Part shown: piece by piece, positions 45,509 to 53,839 of the stretch
Layout: every line of letters starts with the position of its first letter
How positions within the stretch are numbered: position 1 is the stretch's first letter
Assembly (NCBI RefSeq): GCF_016734815.1
Contig: NZ_JAERQF010000011.1
Coordinates: 62,001 to 126,000 of the forward strand
DNA length: 64,000 nucleotides
Direction: 5' to 3'
From: Hymenobacter rubidus
Lineage (GTDB): Bacteria; Bacteroidota; Bacteroidia; Cytophagales; Hymenobacteraceae
Made by a program: the position numbers and the translations under genes
The notes under the pieces: generated by a model
Seen by the model: the letters and a program-made list of their open reading frames with translations, nothing else
Told to the model about the DNA's origin: nothing
Database searches by the model: none

Positions 45509-45964
45509 CTAATTCCGGCGTTGCACCGGCAGGTCTTCCAGCTGCGCATAGCTCAGCTTCCAGGCGTTATCGGCTCCTTTTTTCCAAAGGAAGATGTAAT
45601 TGCCTTCGCCGATGCCAGCGGGCTGGTTAGGGCCGGCCGGCAACACATCGACCGAGAAGGTGCCGGCTTCATAGGCCGTATTGGCATCGGTGGAAGAGCT
45701 CACCACGCTGGTTTTCAAATTGCTGATGGTGGGCACCGTGGCACTCACCCATTTCTGGCCCACCTCGTCCTTGCCCTTCCAGTGGGCACTGCCTTGCACG
45801 AAGGTTACGTCGTCGGCCATCAGGCCGGTGATTTTGCCAGAGTCCTTGTTGTTCCAGGCACTGATGAAGTCTTGATTCAGGCTCTGGATGTTTACCGCCT
45901 CGCCGGCTTTCGAGCACGAAGCCAGCGTAAGGGCTACAAACAAACTGCAAAAGAGGGCTTTCAT
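45509..45964 (-). CDS. SnoaL/DUF4440-like lipoprotein
   Basis: A 151-residue lipoprotein (lipobox TLASC, Cys17) with an NTF2-like fold: SLNQDFISAWNNKDSGKITG, LMADDVTFVQGSAHWKGKDE and YIFLWKKGADNAWKLSYAQL are the helices and strands of a SnoaL/DUF4440 domain. Such domains bind small ligands or act as simple isomerases; no catalytic residues can be named. Single-gene transcript, start ATG 45964. Confidence 0.8.
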   Translation of the reverse strand: MKALFCSLFVALTLASCSKAGEAVNIQSLNQDFISAWNNKDSGKITGLMADDVTFVQGSAHWKGKDEVGQKWVSATVPTISNLKTSVVSSSTDANTAYEAGTFSVDVLPAGPNQPAGIGEGNYIFLWKKGADNAWKLSYAQLEDLPVQRRN

Positions 45965-46036
45965 ACGTCTGGGGTATTGGTGAAGAAAAAGTAAAAATAG
46001 CGGCTGTGCGCAGTGCGCAAACCAAGGGGCTAAATG

Positions 46037-46070
46037 ACGGAACCCCAGGCAAAGGCGCCCGGGGTTCCGT
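46037..46070. terminator. Hairpin downstream of the glycine-zipper gene
   Basis: Stem ACGGAACCCC / GGGGTTCCGT with a 14-base centre, 20 bases past the minus-strand stop. No strong T run, so termination strength is uncertain. Confidence 0.55.
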
Positions 46071-46089
46071 TAATGAAGCAAAACGGGCA

Positions 46090-46626
46090 TTACCAGCTCT
46101 TCCGACGGAACTCGGAAGTCGCGTAGGGGTTGGACGGGTTGTTCACGGCGTCGTTGGGCAGGTAGGCCGAGTTGGACGGATAAGGGGCCAGGGCCGCCTG
46201 CGCGTCATAGGCATTAGCGGCCGAAGCGGTCAGGCTATTGGCCGGCACCACCGTGGTTTGGGTGCGCGAGGCTACCAAGGCAGTGCGGCTATTGTTGGCC
46301 CGGTGAGCCTGGGCAATTTCCCGGCGATAAGCCGCTTCGCGAGCCGCTACGGCCTGGCGCTCGGCAGCGGCAGCAGCACGCTGCTTGCGCTTGTTGTCGA
46401 TGTGCTTGCCCACGCCGTAGCCAATGGCCCCACCGGCCACACCGCCTACCACGCCACCCACGGCCCGGTTGCGCTTATTGATGAGGGCACCGGCAGCGGC
46501 CCCACCCAGACCACCAATAACGGCGCCTTTAGCCTGCGGGCTCCACTGCGCCTGCGCAGGAGTTGCCGACCCAAAAACAGTGCTGAGAAGCACCAGGAGA
46601 GCGAAAATATAAGGAAGCTTTTTCAT
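46090..46626 (-). CDS. Glycine-zipper exported protein
   Basis: A 178-residue exported protein with a signal peptide (cleavage near AQAQW) and a YMGG/OmpA-type glycine zipper: AVIGGLGGAAAGALINKRNR, then AVGGVVGGVAGGAIGYGVGK, where Gly recurs every four residues, a pattern known to pack helices in membranes. A following basic coiled helix (KRKQRAAAAAERQAVAAREA) and an Asn/Ser/Ala-rich tail complete it. Function unknown; probably envelope structure or stress. Confidence 0.82.
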   Translation of the reverse strand: MKKLPYIFALLVLLSTVFGSATPAQAQWSPQAKGAVIGGLGGAAAGALINKRNRAVGGVVGGVAGGAIGYGVGKHIDNKRKQRAAAAAERQAVAAREAAYRREIAQAHRANNSRTALVASRTQTTVVPANSLTASAANAYDAQAALAPYPSNSAYLPNDAVNNPSNPYATSEFRRKSW

Positions 46627-46766
46627 GGCTAAGAATCGTTAAAAGTGAACAGAAATCGCAGTTCTGGTTTTGGGAAAACAATTAGCATGCCACAAAGCCA
46701 GGCTTTTTTCTTTCGTTCCTCCTAACGGCAGCGCTTACATAAGGTTATTTCTACCCCAGGAATTGG

Positions 46767-47795
46767 CTAAAAGCTTGTCCAACCCTGCGCTTTCAGCGGT
46801 ACCGGCTGGCCGGCTTTGGTAATGAGATTAGCTCCCTCGGCCTTGTCGGTGAGGTGGCCGAGAATGGTGATGTCGGGGTGGTTTTTGATTTTCTCGTGGT
46901 CCGTGACAGGCACTGTGAACAGCAGTTCGTAGTCCTCGCCGCCGTTCAGCGCGCAGGTAATGGGGTCGAGGTTGAACTCCGCCGCGGCCTCCAGGGTGGG
47001 GTTGGCCAGCGGCAGAAACTCACTAAATACCCGGGCGCCCGTGCCGCTGGCCGCGCACAAATGCAGCACCTCGGAGGCCAGCCCGTCAGAAATGTCAATC
47101 ATGCTGGTGGGCTGCACGCCCAACTCGCGCAACTCGTGCACGATGTCGAGCCGGGCCTCGGGGCGCAGCTGGCGCTGCACCACATACTCATAGCTGGCCA
47201 GTTCGGGCTGGGTGTCGGGGTCGGCCAGGAAGGCTTGCTTTTCGCGCTCCAGCACTTGCAGGCCCAGAAACGCGCCCCCCAGGTCGCCACTCACGCACAG
47301 CAAATCGGTGGGTTTGGCGCCGCTGCGGCGCACGGCCTGGCCGGCGGGCACTTCGCCCAGTACCGTCACAGCCAGTGTGAGGCCGCCACGGCTGGCGGTG
47401 GTGTCGCCGCCCACCAGGTCTACGCCATAAGCTTCGCAGGCCAGGCGCATCCCGGCGTATAGTTCTTCAATTGCCTCGACCGTGAAGCGGGCACTGGCCG
47501 ATATGCCCACCACCAGCTGCGTAGGCAGCGCATTCATCGCCGCCACGTCCGACACATTCACGGCCACGGCCTTGTAGCCCAGGTGCCGCAAGGGGCAAAA
47601 GGACAAATCAAAATGGATGCCCTCCACCAGCAAATCGGTGGTCATCACCGTATCGGTGCCGGGGGTGGGCGCAATAATGGCGGCGTCGTCGCCGATGCCC
47701 AGGACCGTGCCGGGCTGTCGGGTGCTGGTGCCCTCTTGCAAACGACGAATGAGGGCAAACTCGCCAATGGCGGTAAGCGGCGTGAGGTCAGACAT
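46767..47795 (-). CDS. thiL: Thiamine-monophosphate kinase
   Basis: A 342-residue enzyme that phosphorylates thiamine monophosphate to thiamine diphosphate with ATP, the last step of thiamine biosynthesis. The AIR-synthase-like fold shows GEFALIRRL at the start, the metal/ATP site GIGDDAAII, MTTDLLVEGIHFDLSF, AVAVNVSDVAAMNALP, VDLVGGDTTAS and GLASEVLHLCAASG in the second half, and CALNGGEDYELLFTV. All motifs are intact and the length is typical. No other thi gene is nearby. Confidence 0.93.
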   Translation of the reverse strand: MSDLTPLTAIGEFALIRRLQEGTSTRQPGTVLGIGDDAAIIAPTPGTDTVMTTDLLVEGIHFDLSFCPLRHLGYKAVAVNVSDVAAMNALPTQLVVGISASARFTVEAIEELYAGMRLACEAYGVDLVGGDTTASRGGLTLAVTVLGEVPAGQAVRRSGAKPTDLLCVSGDLGGAFLGLQVLEREKQAFLADPDTQPELASYEYVVQRQLRPEARLDIVHELRELGVQPTSMIDISDGLASEVLHLCAASGTGARVFSEFLPLANPTLEAAAEFNLDPITCALNGGEDYELLFTVPVTDHEKIKNHPDITILGHLTDKAEGANLITKAGQPVPLKAQGWTSF

Positions 47796-47876
47796 ATCTA
47801 GTCAATGAACTGTAAGCAGTAAGCAACAAGGAAAAAATATTGCTCCCGATGCGTGAAAGGACCCAAAAGTACGCGC

Positions 47877-47912
47877 ATAAAAAAGAGGAGAGAATTACTT
47901 CCCTCCTCTTCC
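47877..47912 (-). terminator. Minus-strand intrinsic terminator
   Basis: On the minus strand a hairpin with AGAGGAG / CTCCTCT arms is followed by six T; it lies about 85 bases after the lamin-tail-like gene stop and before thiL. Confidence 0.65.
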
Positions 47913-47994
47913 GGTCATCCTTTATCAGGCCGTTGAGCAAAACTCCCAGCAAACCACAAATTTGCCCGTTGCTCCTGCTTAATTGCCAACGGCT

Positions 47995-49167
47995 TTATTG
48001 CACCACCAATTCTTTGTAGATTTTGGTCTGGCCGTCGGCGCTGATAATCTGTACGAAGTACAGGCCGGCTTTCAGGCCCGATACGTCCAGGGTGAGCTTT
48101 TCCTGGCCGGTGCCCTTGGCTTGGGCGCTGATGCGCTGACCAATGCTGTTCATAACCGTTACGCTGCCTACTTTGGCGTCTTTAATCTCCACCGTAGCCG
48201 TGCCGTGGGCCGGGTTCGGGTATACGCTGATGTTGCTGTCAAACTTGTCCAGCGTGGAGGTAATCGTGGCTTGGTAAACGCCAAAGGGCCCTACGTAGTC
48301 GTTGTGGTTGCCAAGCTGGTCGTAGAGCTGGCCGCCGGGGTTGGCCGTGCCACCGGGGGGCGAGGAGTAGCTGTAGGCCATCCACTCATCGGCAATATTG
48401 TAGCCGCTCGCGTAAGTGTACGTGGTTGAGGGAGGTGTGACGGTGTAAACAGTAGGAACAGTACTGCGTACGCCTCTTGAAACCGACGACCGACGAATGA
48501 GCGACTGGTTTTCCGACACGACATTCGGGATATACGTGGTGCCCGGATAAGGCGAGTCGAGTGAGTTGGTACCGCGCCAGTTGCCGATGGTGGTACCAAC
48601 CATACCCGTGTAGTCAGGCGGTAGCTGGCCTATCACGCCGATGAGGTCGATGATAATGCCGTTGCCCACGCCGGCCGTGCCGCTGGGGTAGCGCACCAGC
48701 GCCATCGCATCGTTGCCGTTAAAATAGACCGTGCCGCCGCCGGTGATGACGGTGGGACCTGTAGTAGGTGTGTGGCCCACGCTGAACTGGTTGGCCGCGT
48801 TGCGAATCACTGGCAGGGTGGCCTCGCCACTGGCCAATACGAATGTTGTGCGAGGGTTCATGCTGTTGGTACCCACCGCTTGCTGGGTAGCATTGCTGCG
48901 GAACAACCGCTCTTCCTCCGTAACGGTGGAACTGCCGTTGGAGTAGCGCCGTACCGAGTAGGGCGTGAGGCTCACTACATTATTGGTGGGGTTGAATATC
49001 TCAATGGCCCGTTCGCTGCCCGTGGAGGGCGCAGTAGCACCGGTGTAAATAACGCCCGACTGGTGGGCTCCCTCGTCGTACTCCGAGAAGAAAAGCTCAG
49101 TGCCCTGGGCATGCGCGGTCCCGGCCAGCAGCAAAGCTGCCGAAAACAGTAAGTATTGTTTTTTCAT
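47995..49167 (-). CDS. Exported lamin-tail-like protein with T9SS type A sorting domain
   Basis: A 390-residue secreted protein starting at ATG 49167 (MKKQYLLFSAALLLAGTAHA); the earlier ATG at 49212 would put a second leader before it. The region after the signal peptide (ELFFSEYDEG, ERAIEIFNPTNNVVSLTPYS, VRRYSNGSSTV) is like the lamin-tail/Ig domain of bacterial nucleases and surface proteins. The C-terminus (SVYPNPAHGTATVEIKDAKV to IYKELVVQ) is a type A T9SS sorting domain. No enzyme motif is visible. A -7 box lies 33 bases upstream. Confidence 0.85.
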   Translation of the reverse strand: MKKQYLLFSAALLLAGTAHAQGTELFFSEYDEGAHQSGVIYTGATAPSTGSERAIEIFNPTNNVVSLTPYSVRRYSNGSSTVTEEERLFRSNATQQAVGTNSMNPRTTFVLASGEATLPVIRNAANQFSVGHTPTTGPTVITGGGTVYFNGNDAMALVRYPSGTAGVGNGIIIDLIGVIGQLPPDYTGMVGTTIGNWRGTNSLDSPYPGTTYIPNVVSENQSLIRRSSVSRGVRSTVPTVYTVTPPSTTYTYASGYNIADEWMAYSYSSPPGGTANPGGQLYDQLGNHNDYVGPFGVYQATITSTLDKFDSNISVYPNPAHGTATVEIKDAKVGSVTVMNSIGQRISAQAKGTGQEKLTLDVSGLKAGLYFVQIISADGQTKIYKELVVQ

Positions 49168-49199
49168 AATTAATGAGCTGGAAAAAGTCAGTGCAAAGG

Positions 49200-49207
49200 C
49201 AAAGATA
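49200..49207 (-). promoter_or_regulatory. -7 box TATCTTTG (minus strand)
   Basis: Fits TAnnTTTG, 33 bases upstream of the lamin-tail-like gene start. Confidence 0.5.
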
Positions 49208-49352
49208 CGCATTGAGGGTGGTTTGGTTCATTACCAAAAGATGAAAACGCGGGCCACCTGTTCATCCTAAAAAAGTGGCAGTCACTCTTTTAATATTGAC
49301 ATAAAACACCAATTGAGCAGCTACTAAGCCGGTGAGCGGGGTTTATCCCACG

Positions 49353-49360
49353 TATCTTTG
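49353..49360 (+). promoter_or_regulatory. -7 box TATCTTTG with very short leader
   Basis: Fits TAnnTTTG and ends 9 bases before the TetR ATG; same sequence as the minus-strand box at 49200-49207, so the two genes are driven by matching divergent promoters. Confidence 0.5.
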
Positions 49361-49369
49361 CGGCTACTT

Positions 49370-49960
49370 ATGGCTTCACCTTCTCCCAGTCGCTCACGCA
49401 AAGCACAAATCGACCGCACGGCCACCGCATTGTTTCGGGCGCGGGGGTTTGCCGCCACCAGCATGCGCGAACTAGCCACCGAACTGGGCCTGGAAGCGGG
49501 CAGCTTGTACTCGCACATCAAGTCAAAAGAAGAAATCCTGCACCGGGTGTGCTTTGGGTTGGCGGAGGCTTTCTTTGCCGGCTTCTCGGCGGCCACGGCC
49601 GACACCGGGGCCCCCGTGGCCGCGCAGCTGCGGCAGGCCATTGAGGCCCATGTGCGGGTTCTGACGCAGGACAGTGCCGCGTCGGCGGTGTTTCTGCACG
49701 AGTGGCGCCACCTGAGCGAGCCCGCGCGCACCGAGTTTCTGGCCCTGCGCGACCGCTACGAAGGGGCCTTCCGGGCCCTGATTGAGCGGGGCCTGACCAC
49801 TGGCGAGTTGCACGCGCCCGATGCCGCCTTTGCCGCGCTCACGCTCCTGGCCAGCCTGAATTGGCTGCCCAGCTGGTACCGGCCCGTCGGCAAGCTTACC
49901 CCTGATGAAATTGCGCACCGCCTGGCCGAGCAGCTACTGGGAGGGCTGCTGCAGAAGTAG
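49370..49960 (+). CDS. TetR/AcrR family transcriptional regulator
   Basis: A 196-residue repressor-type regulator. The N-terminal helix-turn-helix is RTATALFRARGFAATSMREL, then ATELGLEAGSLYSHIKSKEE, as in TetR proteins. The C-terminal ligand domain (QLRQAIEAHVRVLTQDSAAS, then VFLHEWRHLSEPARTEFLAL and YEGAFRALIERGL) resembles the KstR2/fatty-acid-responsive subgroup, and the final NWLPSWYRPVGKLTPDEIA is typical of it. The ligand is unknown and no target operon is adjacent. Start ATG 49370 rather than a TTG at 49358. Confidence 0.9.
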   Translation: MASPSPSRSRKAQIDRTATALFRARGFAATSMRELATELGLEAGSLYSHIKSKEEILHRVCFGLAEAFFAGFSAATADTGAPVAAQLRQAIEAHVRVLTQDSAASAVFLHEWRHLSEPARTEFLALRDRYEGAFRALIERGLTTGELHAPDAAFAALTLLASLNWLPSWYRPVGKLTPDEIAHRLAEQLLGGLLQK

Positions 49961-50151
49961 GCAGCACTCCCTGGGCATTGGCGGCCCTGGCGATGACGCA
50001 CTGGCGCATCTGGGGGTGATGCAACACTCCTATTAGATGAGGCAATAATAGAACGCGACGGCAACCGTTGGATAAGCGGTACCTGGCCAGCCTCACGAAA
50101 CACGGTGCGGCCTGCCGCAATACCCGCACATCGGGCAACTGCGCGACGGCG

Positions 50152-50159
50152 TAGATTTG
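50152..50159 (+). promoter_or_regulatory. -7 box TAGATTTG
   Basis: Fits TAnnTTTG, 33 bases before the next ATG. Confidence 0.45.
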
Positions 50160-50192
50160 TAACCTTTCTGTTCTCCTATTCTGTCTCATTCG

Positions 50193-50813
50193 ATGCGTTC
50201 CATTCTCCTTACGCCGTTTAAGCTGGCGGCTGTTGTTCTCCTCATTCTCACCGGCTGTGCGGCTTCCTGCAAGCGCGATGGCAACACAACGGCCCGCTTG
50301 GACCCGGCTTCCACGGCGGCCGTGAAAGCCCAGTTCGACATTTTGCGCGATTCGGTGGCCGTAAAATGGCGCAACATGACGGAGAGCGATGACCAGAAGA
50401 TTGATGTGACGCGCCTGCTGCTGCGCGAGCTCAAGACCCAGCCGAGCGTTGATGCGGCCAAGCTGCAAGGCTTGGAGCGCGCCAACACCCGGCTCAAAAT
50501 CCGGCGCTATTCGCAGCAATCCATGGCCAGCTCCGACCTTATCGACCAGTACGACTCGGCCCAGGATTCGCTGCTGACGGCTTTGTATCCCGTTGCCGCG
50601 CCCAATGGCAACGCCCCCACCGAAAACGCCCGCAACCTGGTAGAGGGTATTCAGCAAATTGATGCCAGCGTGGTAGCCTTCCGGGTGCAGTACGACCGCG
50701 CCGCGCAGCAATACAACGCCTACCTGAAGCTGCATCAGGCAGAGCTACAGTCATTGGGTGGAAAATACGCCGACCTGAAACCCCTGCCCCTGTTCACCAT
50801 AGGCGCGCAATAG
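50193..50813 (+). CDS. LemA-like helical lipoprotein
   Basis: A 206-residue predicted lipoprotein (lipobox ILTGC, Cys at about residue 22, followed by a second Cys). The mature part is almost all helical, with a C-terminal VVAFRVQYDRAAQQYNAYLK, then LHQAELQSLGGKYADLKPLP, which is like the end of LemA proteins (YDxxVxxYNxxLxxFP). The N-terminal half (TAAVKAQFDILRDSVAVKWR) is not LemA-like in detail, so it is a divergent relative at best. Function unknown. Confidence 0.55.
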   Translation: MRSILLTPFKLAAVVLLILTGCAASCKRDGNTTARLDPASTAAVKAQFDILRDSVAVKWRNMTESDDQKIDVTRLLLRELKTQPSVDAAKLQGLERANTRLKIRRYSQQSMASSDLIDQYDSAQDSLLTALYPVAAPNGNAPTENARNLVEGIQQIDASVVAFRVQYDRAAQQYNAYLKLHQAELQSLGGKYADLKPLPLFTIGAQ

Positions 50814-51136
50814 CTGTCCGGTTTTCGGTGCCTGCCACGGTCCATGCAACCTTGCCGCCATCCGGGCAGTCAGGCCGCGATGTTCCGTCGTGAGCCCCGT
50901 ACGCCGTGCCGGTCATGCCCCGCTTCTCTTTTCTCACCATTGTGCTAACGCCGGGCTGGCTAGCTGCAGCAAAAGCGATGATACTATCCCCGACGCCAGC
51001 ATTTGCGTCGGCAGGCCACTTACGGAGGCATAGGTAGCATTCTGCCATTTTGCTTATTTTTAATAACCAAAGCATGCTACTATTGCGTATCTTTCTCCCT
51101 CAACCACTCAACACCATTTCATTAATCCTCAACCTT
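50814..51136. other. 323-base gap, nothing convincing
   Basis: No gene, RNA or repeat could be supported. A 93-codon minus-strand frame overlaps it but lacks recognisable protein features. The last 70 bases are AT-rich and probably hold the promoter for the small lipoprotein. Confidence 0.4.
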
Positions 51137-51298
51137 ATGCACACGCCTACTTTTTTTCGCCGACTGCTACCGGCAATTCTCTTAGCCGGCTTGGCACTCA
51201 CTTCCTGTGGGCGCAAAGAATGCGACCCGCGCCCCAAAAATAAGTGCGGCACCCAAACACCCGCCCCCGACCCCACCAAGCCCAGCGGCAACTCTTAA
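51137..51298 (+). CDS. Small lipoprotein, 53 residues
   Basis: A very short lipoprotein: signal peptide MHTPTFFRRLLPAILLAGLA with lipobox ALTSC (Cys24), then a basic, Cys-containing tail (CGRKECDPRPKNKCGTQTPA) ending in a Pro/Ser linker. I use ATG 51137, not a TTG-type start upstream, because the signal peptide begins there. Two extra Cys in the mature part could form a disulphide. A strong terminator 25 bases later supports a real transcript. Function unknown. Confidence 0.65.
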   Translation: MHTPTFFRRLLPAILLAGLALTSCGRKECDPRPKNKCGTQTPAPDPTKPSGNS

Positions 51299-51322
51299 TC
51301 CAACTGCTTCATTACTGAAAAA

Positions 51323-51346
51323 GGCCGGCATATGCCGGCCCTTTTT
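51323..51346 (+). terminator. Intrinsic terminator
   Basis: Perfect palindrome GGCCGGCATATGCCGGCC followed by seven pyrimidines including six T. Confidence 0.9.
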
Positions 51347-51379
51347 TATGGTCCGGAAAAGGCAATCGAACGCTAACTG

Positions 51380-51480
51380 CCATCTATTTACCTTATTTAT
51401 ATTAATTTTTTTATTTATAAAGTACAAATAATATTTTTTTTGATATATATTGCATCGTATTAATAATAAATAATACTCCT
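51380..51480. other. Strongly AT-rich stretch
   Basis: About 100 bases made mostly of A and T (for example TTTATTTATAAAG and TAATAATAAATAATA) in a GC-rich genome, directly upstream of the decayed gene. No ORF of interest. It could be an old promoter region or an inserted remnant. Confidence 0.6.
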
Positions 51481-51488
51481 TCCGCAAA

Positions 51489-51873
51489 TTGCTTCTAAAA
51501 ATACTCACCCTTACCTGTGTCTTCTTCAGCTACCAATATGGCACACCCCAAATCGCCTTCTCTAGCACGGATTTGGCTTTAACCCAGCGCGCCACTGCCT
51601 TGACGCGTCCCCTCATTCGCCAACTGCACCTCAATGAGGCCGAATAACTCCGCCTACGGCTTGTTCACAGCGTCCTGCTTGCCGCCGTCGATGGCATTGA
51701 CAGCCAATATGCCCTCGACCCGGCCCAGCGCCGGTTTAAGCTGCAGGAGTCAGGCATACTACGACCGGGAACGTCTCCGGGTGCTCACCCCCAGCCAGAT
51801 GAGCCGGCTGAAAGAACGCAGCATACACGAAAGGGTACCGGCCATAAACACCGAATCGGGTGGCCTGGGCTAA
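51489..51873 (+). pseudogene. Decayed gene for a small exported helical protein
   Basis: Frame 3 from the TTG at 51489 reads MLLKILTLTCVFFSYQYGTP, then TDLALTQRATALTRPLIRQL and HLNEAE before a TAA at 51645. Beyond the stop the same frame continues sensibly (LRLRLVHSVLLAAVDGIDSQ, then YALDPAQRRFKLQE), and after about 51745 the sense moves to another frame (SQAYYDRERLRVLTPSQMSR). Together they look like a Spy-like small periplasmic protein family of Hymenobacter with LTPSQ near the end. So one stop and one frameshift break it. Confidence in the family is moderate. Confidence 0.55.
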
Positions 51874-51923
51874 GTTTCCGACCACCCGAGTCTGACAGGA
51901 CGTTTTACAAGTCCATTTCCTGC

Positions 51924-53666
51924 CTACAACGCAGCCATTTCTTCCCGAACGAAGTCGGCCAGGGTGCGCAGGTATTCGGTGCTGAAATCGAAGCGGATGC
52001 CGGCGGCGGCGTAAATCTGTCCGATGGGCGCCGTGTAGCCCAGCGCCAGCGCCCGCTTGTAGGCAGCCAGGCCTTCGGTGGGGTTTTGGCGGAAGTTGCG
52101 CCATACGGCAATGGCGCCGAGCTGGGCCATGGCGTACTCAATGTAGTAGAACGGCACTTCGTAGAGGTGCAGCTGCTTCTGCCACAAGTAGGGCTTGAAA
52201 TTTTCCAGCCCGGCCCAGTCCACCGTGCGCTGGTTGAACTCATCGAACAGTTCTACCCAGCGCTGGTGACGCTCGGTTTCGGTGTGTGTGGGGTGTTCGT
52301 ACACCCAGTGCTGGAATTTGTCGATGGTGGCCACCCACGGGAAGGTTTCGAGCACGCTTTCGAGGTGGGTTTTCTTGGCCCGGCGCAGGTCGCCGGCATG
52401 GGGGAAGAATACGTGCCACTGGTCCATGCTCATCAGCTCCATGCTCATGGAGGCCAGTTCGGCTACTTCGGACGGCGGGTGCTTGTCGGCGCCCAGCGGC
52501 AGGCTGCGCGTGAGGAAGCTGTGCACGGCGTGGCCGCCCTCGTGCAGCATGGTCACTACATCGCGCAAAGAGCTGGTGGCGTTCATGAAGATGAACGGTA
52601 CGCCGGTTTCATCGAGCGGGTAGTTGTAGCCGCCCGGGGCTTTGCCTTTGCGGCTTTCCAGGTCGAGGTGGCCCATCTGGCGCATGGTGCGCAGGCAGTT
52701 GCCGAGGTAGGGGTCGAGCGCTTCGAAAACCGAAATGGTCTTTTCAATCAGCTCCTCGCCCGAGGCAAAGGGGCGCAGGGGCGGCTGGCCGCTGGGGTCT
52801 ACGTCGAGGTCCCAGGGGCGCAGGGCGGGCAGGTTCAGGTCTTGGCGACGCTCCAGGTCAAAATCGTCGATGAGGGGCACCACGGTTTCCCGGATGGCGG
52901 TGTGGAAGTTGAAGCAGTCCTGCGGCGTGTAGTCGAACCTACCCAGGGCAGCAAACATGTAGTCGCGAAAGTTGGCGAAACCCGCATTCAGCGCGACCTG
53001 GTGACGCAGGCCAATTAGCTCACTGAAAAGCTTATCAAGCGGCTGGGAGTCTTGCAGGCGGCGCTGCTGGATGGCGCGCCAGGCAGTTTCGCGCACGGCC
53101 CGGTCGGGGTTCTTGAGGCGGTCGGCGGCTTGGGGCAGGGTCAGCTCCTGACCGTCGAGGGTCACGTTCATGGCGCCCACGGTGGCGGCGTACTGCTGCT
53201 GCTTGGTGCTGATGTCGGTTTTCAGCGGGATGTTTTCAACCCGGTAGATTTCCGAAGCCCGCCGCACCGAACGCAGAAACACGCCGTAGCGACGCTCATC
53301 CAGCTCGGCCAGGTACGGCGAGGCCAGCATCTTTTCGTTCAGGGCGTGGTCGTGCGGGGCTACTTGTGGCTCCACTTCGTTTACAAAATACTGAAACGCT
53401 TCGGAACGGGCGGGGTCCTGAGTGTCGCAGGTCATGTGGATGTAGCGCCAGGCCAGGTCCTCGCTCAGCACCGATTCCAGCTCGGAGCGGTCGAGCAGCC
53501 AGCGCTCCAGCTCGGCGGGCGAGTGGATGGACCGGTTTTGTAATTCCTGAAAAAATGGCTCAATCGCCGCCCAATCGGTTACCAAAAAATCTTCGGGTAA
53601 GTAATGACGAGGTGGCCGGCTGGTGTCGGTAGCCGACTCGGCAGTAGGTTCAGCAAGAAGCATCAT
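51924..53666 (-). CDS. M3 family oligoendopeptidase (PepF-like)
   Basis: A 580-residue zinc metallopeptidase that cuts short peptides in the cytoplasm. The zinc site is MLHEGGHAVHSFL, where the motif is His-Glu-Gly-Gly-His (usual form HEFGH), with the third ligand Glu in HPPSEVAELASMSMELM. Other family marks are YAATVGAMNVTLDGQELTLP, FANFRDYMFAALGRFDYTP and YNYPLDETGVPFIFMN. ATG at 53666 is chosen, with 53663 as an equal alternative; the longer start at 53711 adds a leader of no clear use. Length is normal for PepF/M3B. Confidence 0.9.
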   Translation of the reverse strand: MMLLAEPTAESATDTSRPPRHYLPEDFLVTDWAAIEPFFQELQNRSIHSPAELERWLLDRSELESVLSEDLAWRYIHMTCDTQDPARSEAFQYFVNEVEPQVAPHDHALNEKMLASPYLAELDERRYGVFLRSVRRASEIYRVENIPLKTDISTKQQQYAATVGAMNVTLDGQELTLPQAADRLKNPDRAVRETAWRAIQQRRLQDSQPLDKLFSELIGLRHQVALNAGFANFRDYMFAALGRFDYTPQDCFNFHTAIRETVVPLIDDFDLERRQDLNLPALRPWDLDVDPSGQPPLRPFASGEELIEKTISVFEALDPYLGNCLRTMRQMGHLDLESRKGKAPGGYNYPLDETGVPFIFMNATSSLRDVVTMLHEGGHAVHSFLTRSLPLGADKHPPSEVAELASMSMELMSMDQWHVFFPHAGDLRRAKKTHLESVLETFPWVATIDKFQHWVYEHPTHTETERHQRWVELFDEFNQRTVDWAGLENFKPYLWQKQLHLYEVPFYYIEYAMAQLGAIAVWRNFRQNPTEGLAAYKRALALGYTAPIGQIYAAAGIRFDFSTEYLRTLADFVREEMAAL

Positions 53667-53839
53667 AAAACAATGATAAGTAAAATAACTGGCGTGGCAG
53701 ACGAGCACCAAGCAATTTCTGGCTTACGCAACAATCCCGGCACCGGCCGAAAGAAGTTTGCCGCAGCGCTGGCTTTTCGTTTGCAAGACGCTTAGCCGTT
53801 GCTGACGCAGCACAAATCGCCGACCATAAACCGCGCTAT

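Noticed and set aside
51634..51873. 79-codon plus frame as an independent gene
   Set aside because: Its second half is the frameshifted end of the decayed gene; the first half makes no sense.
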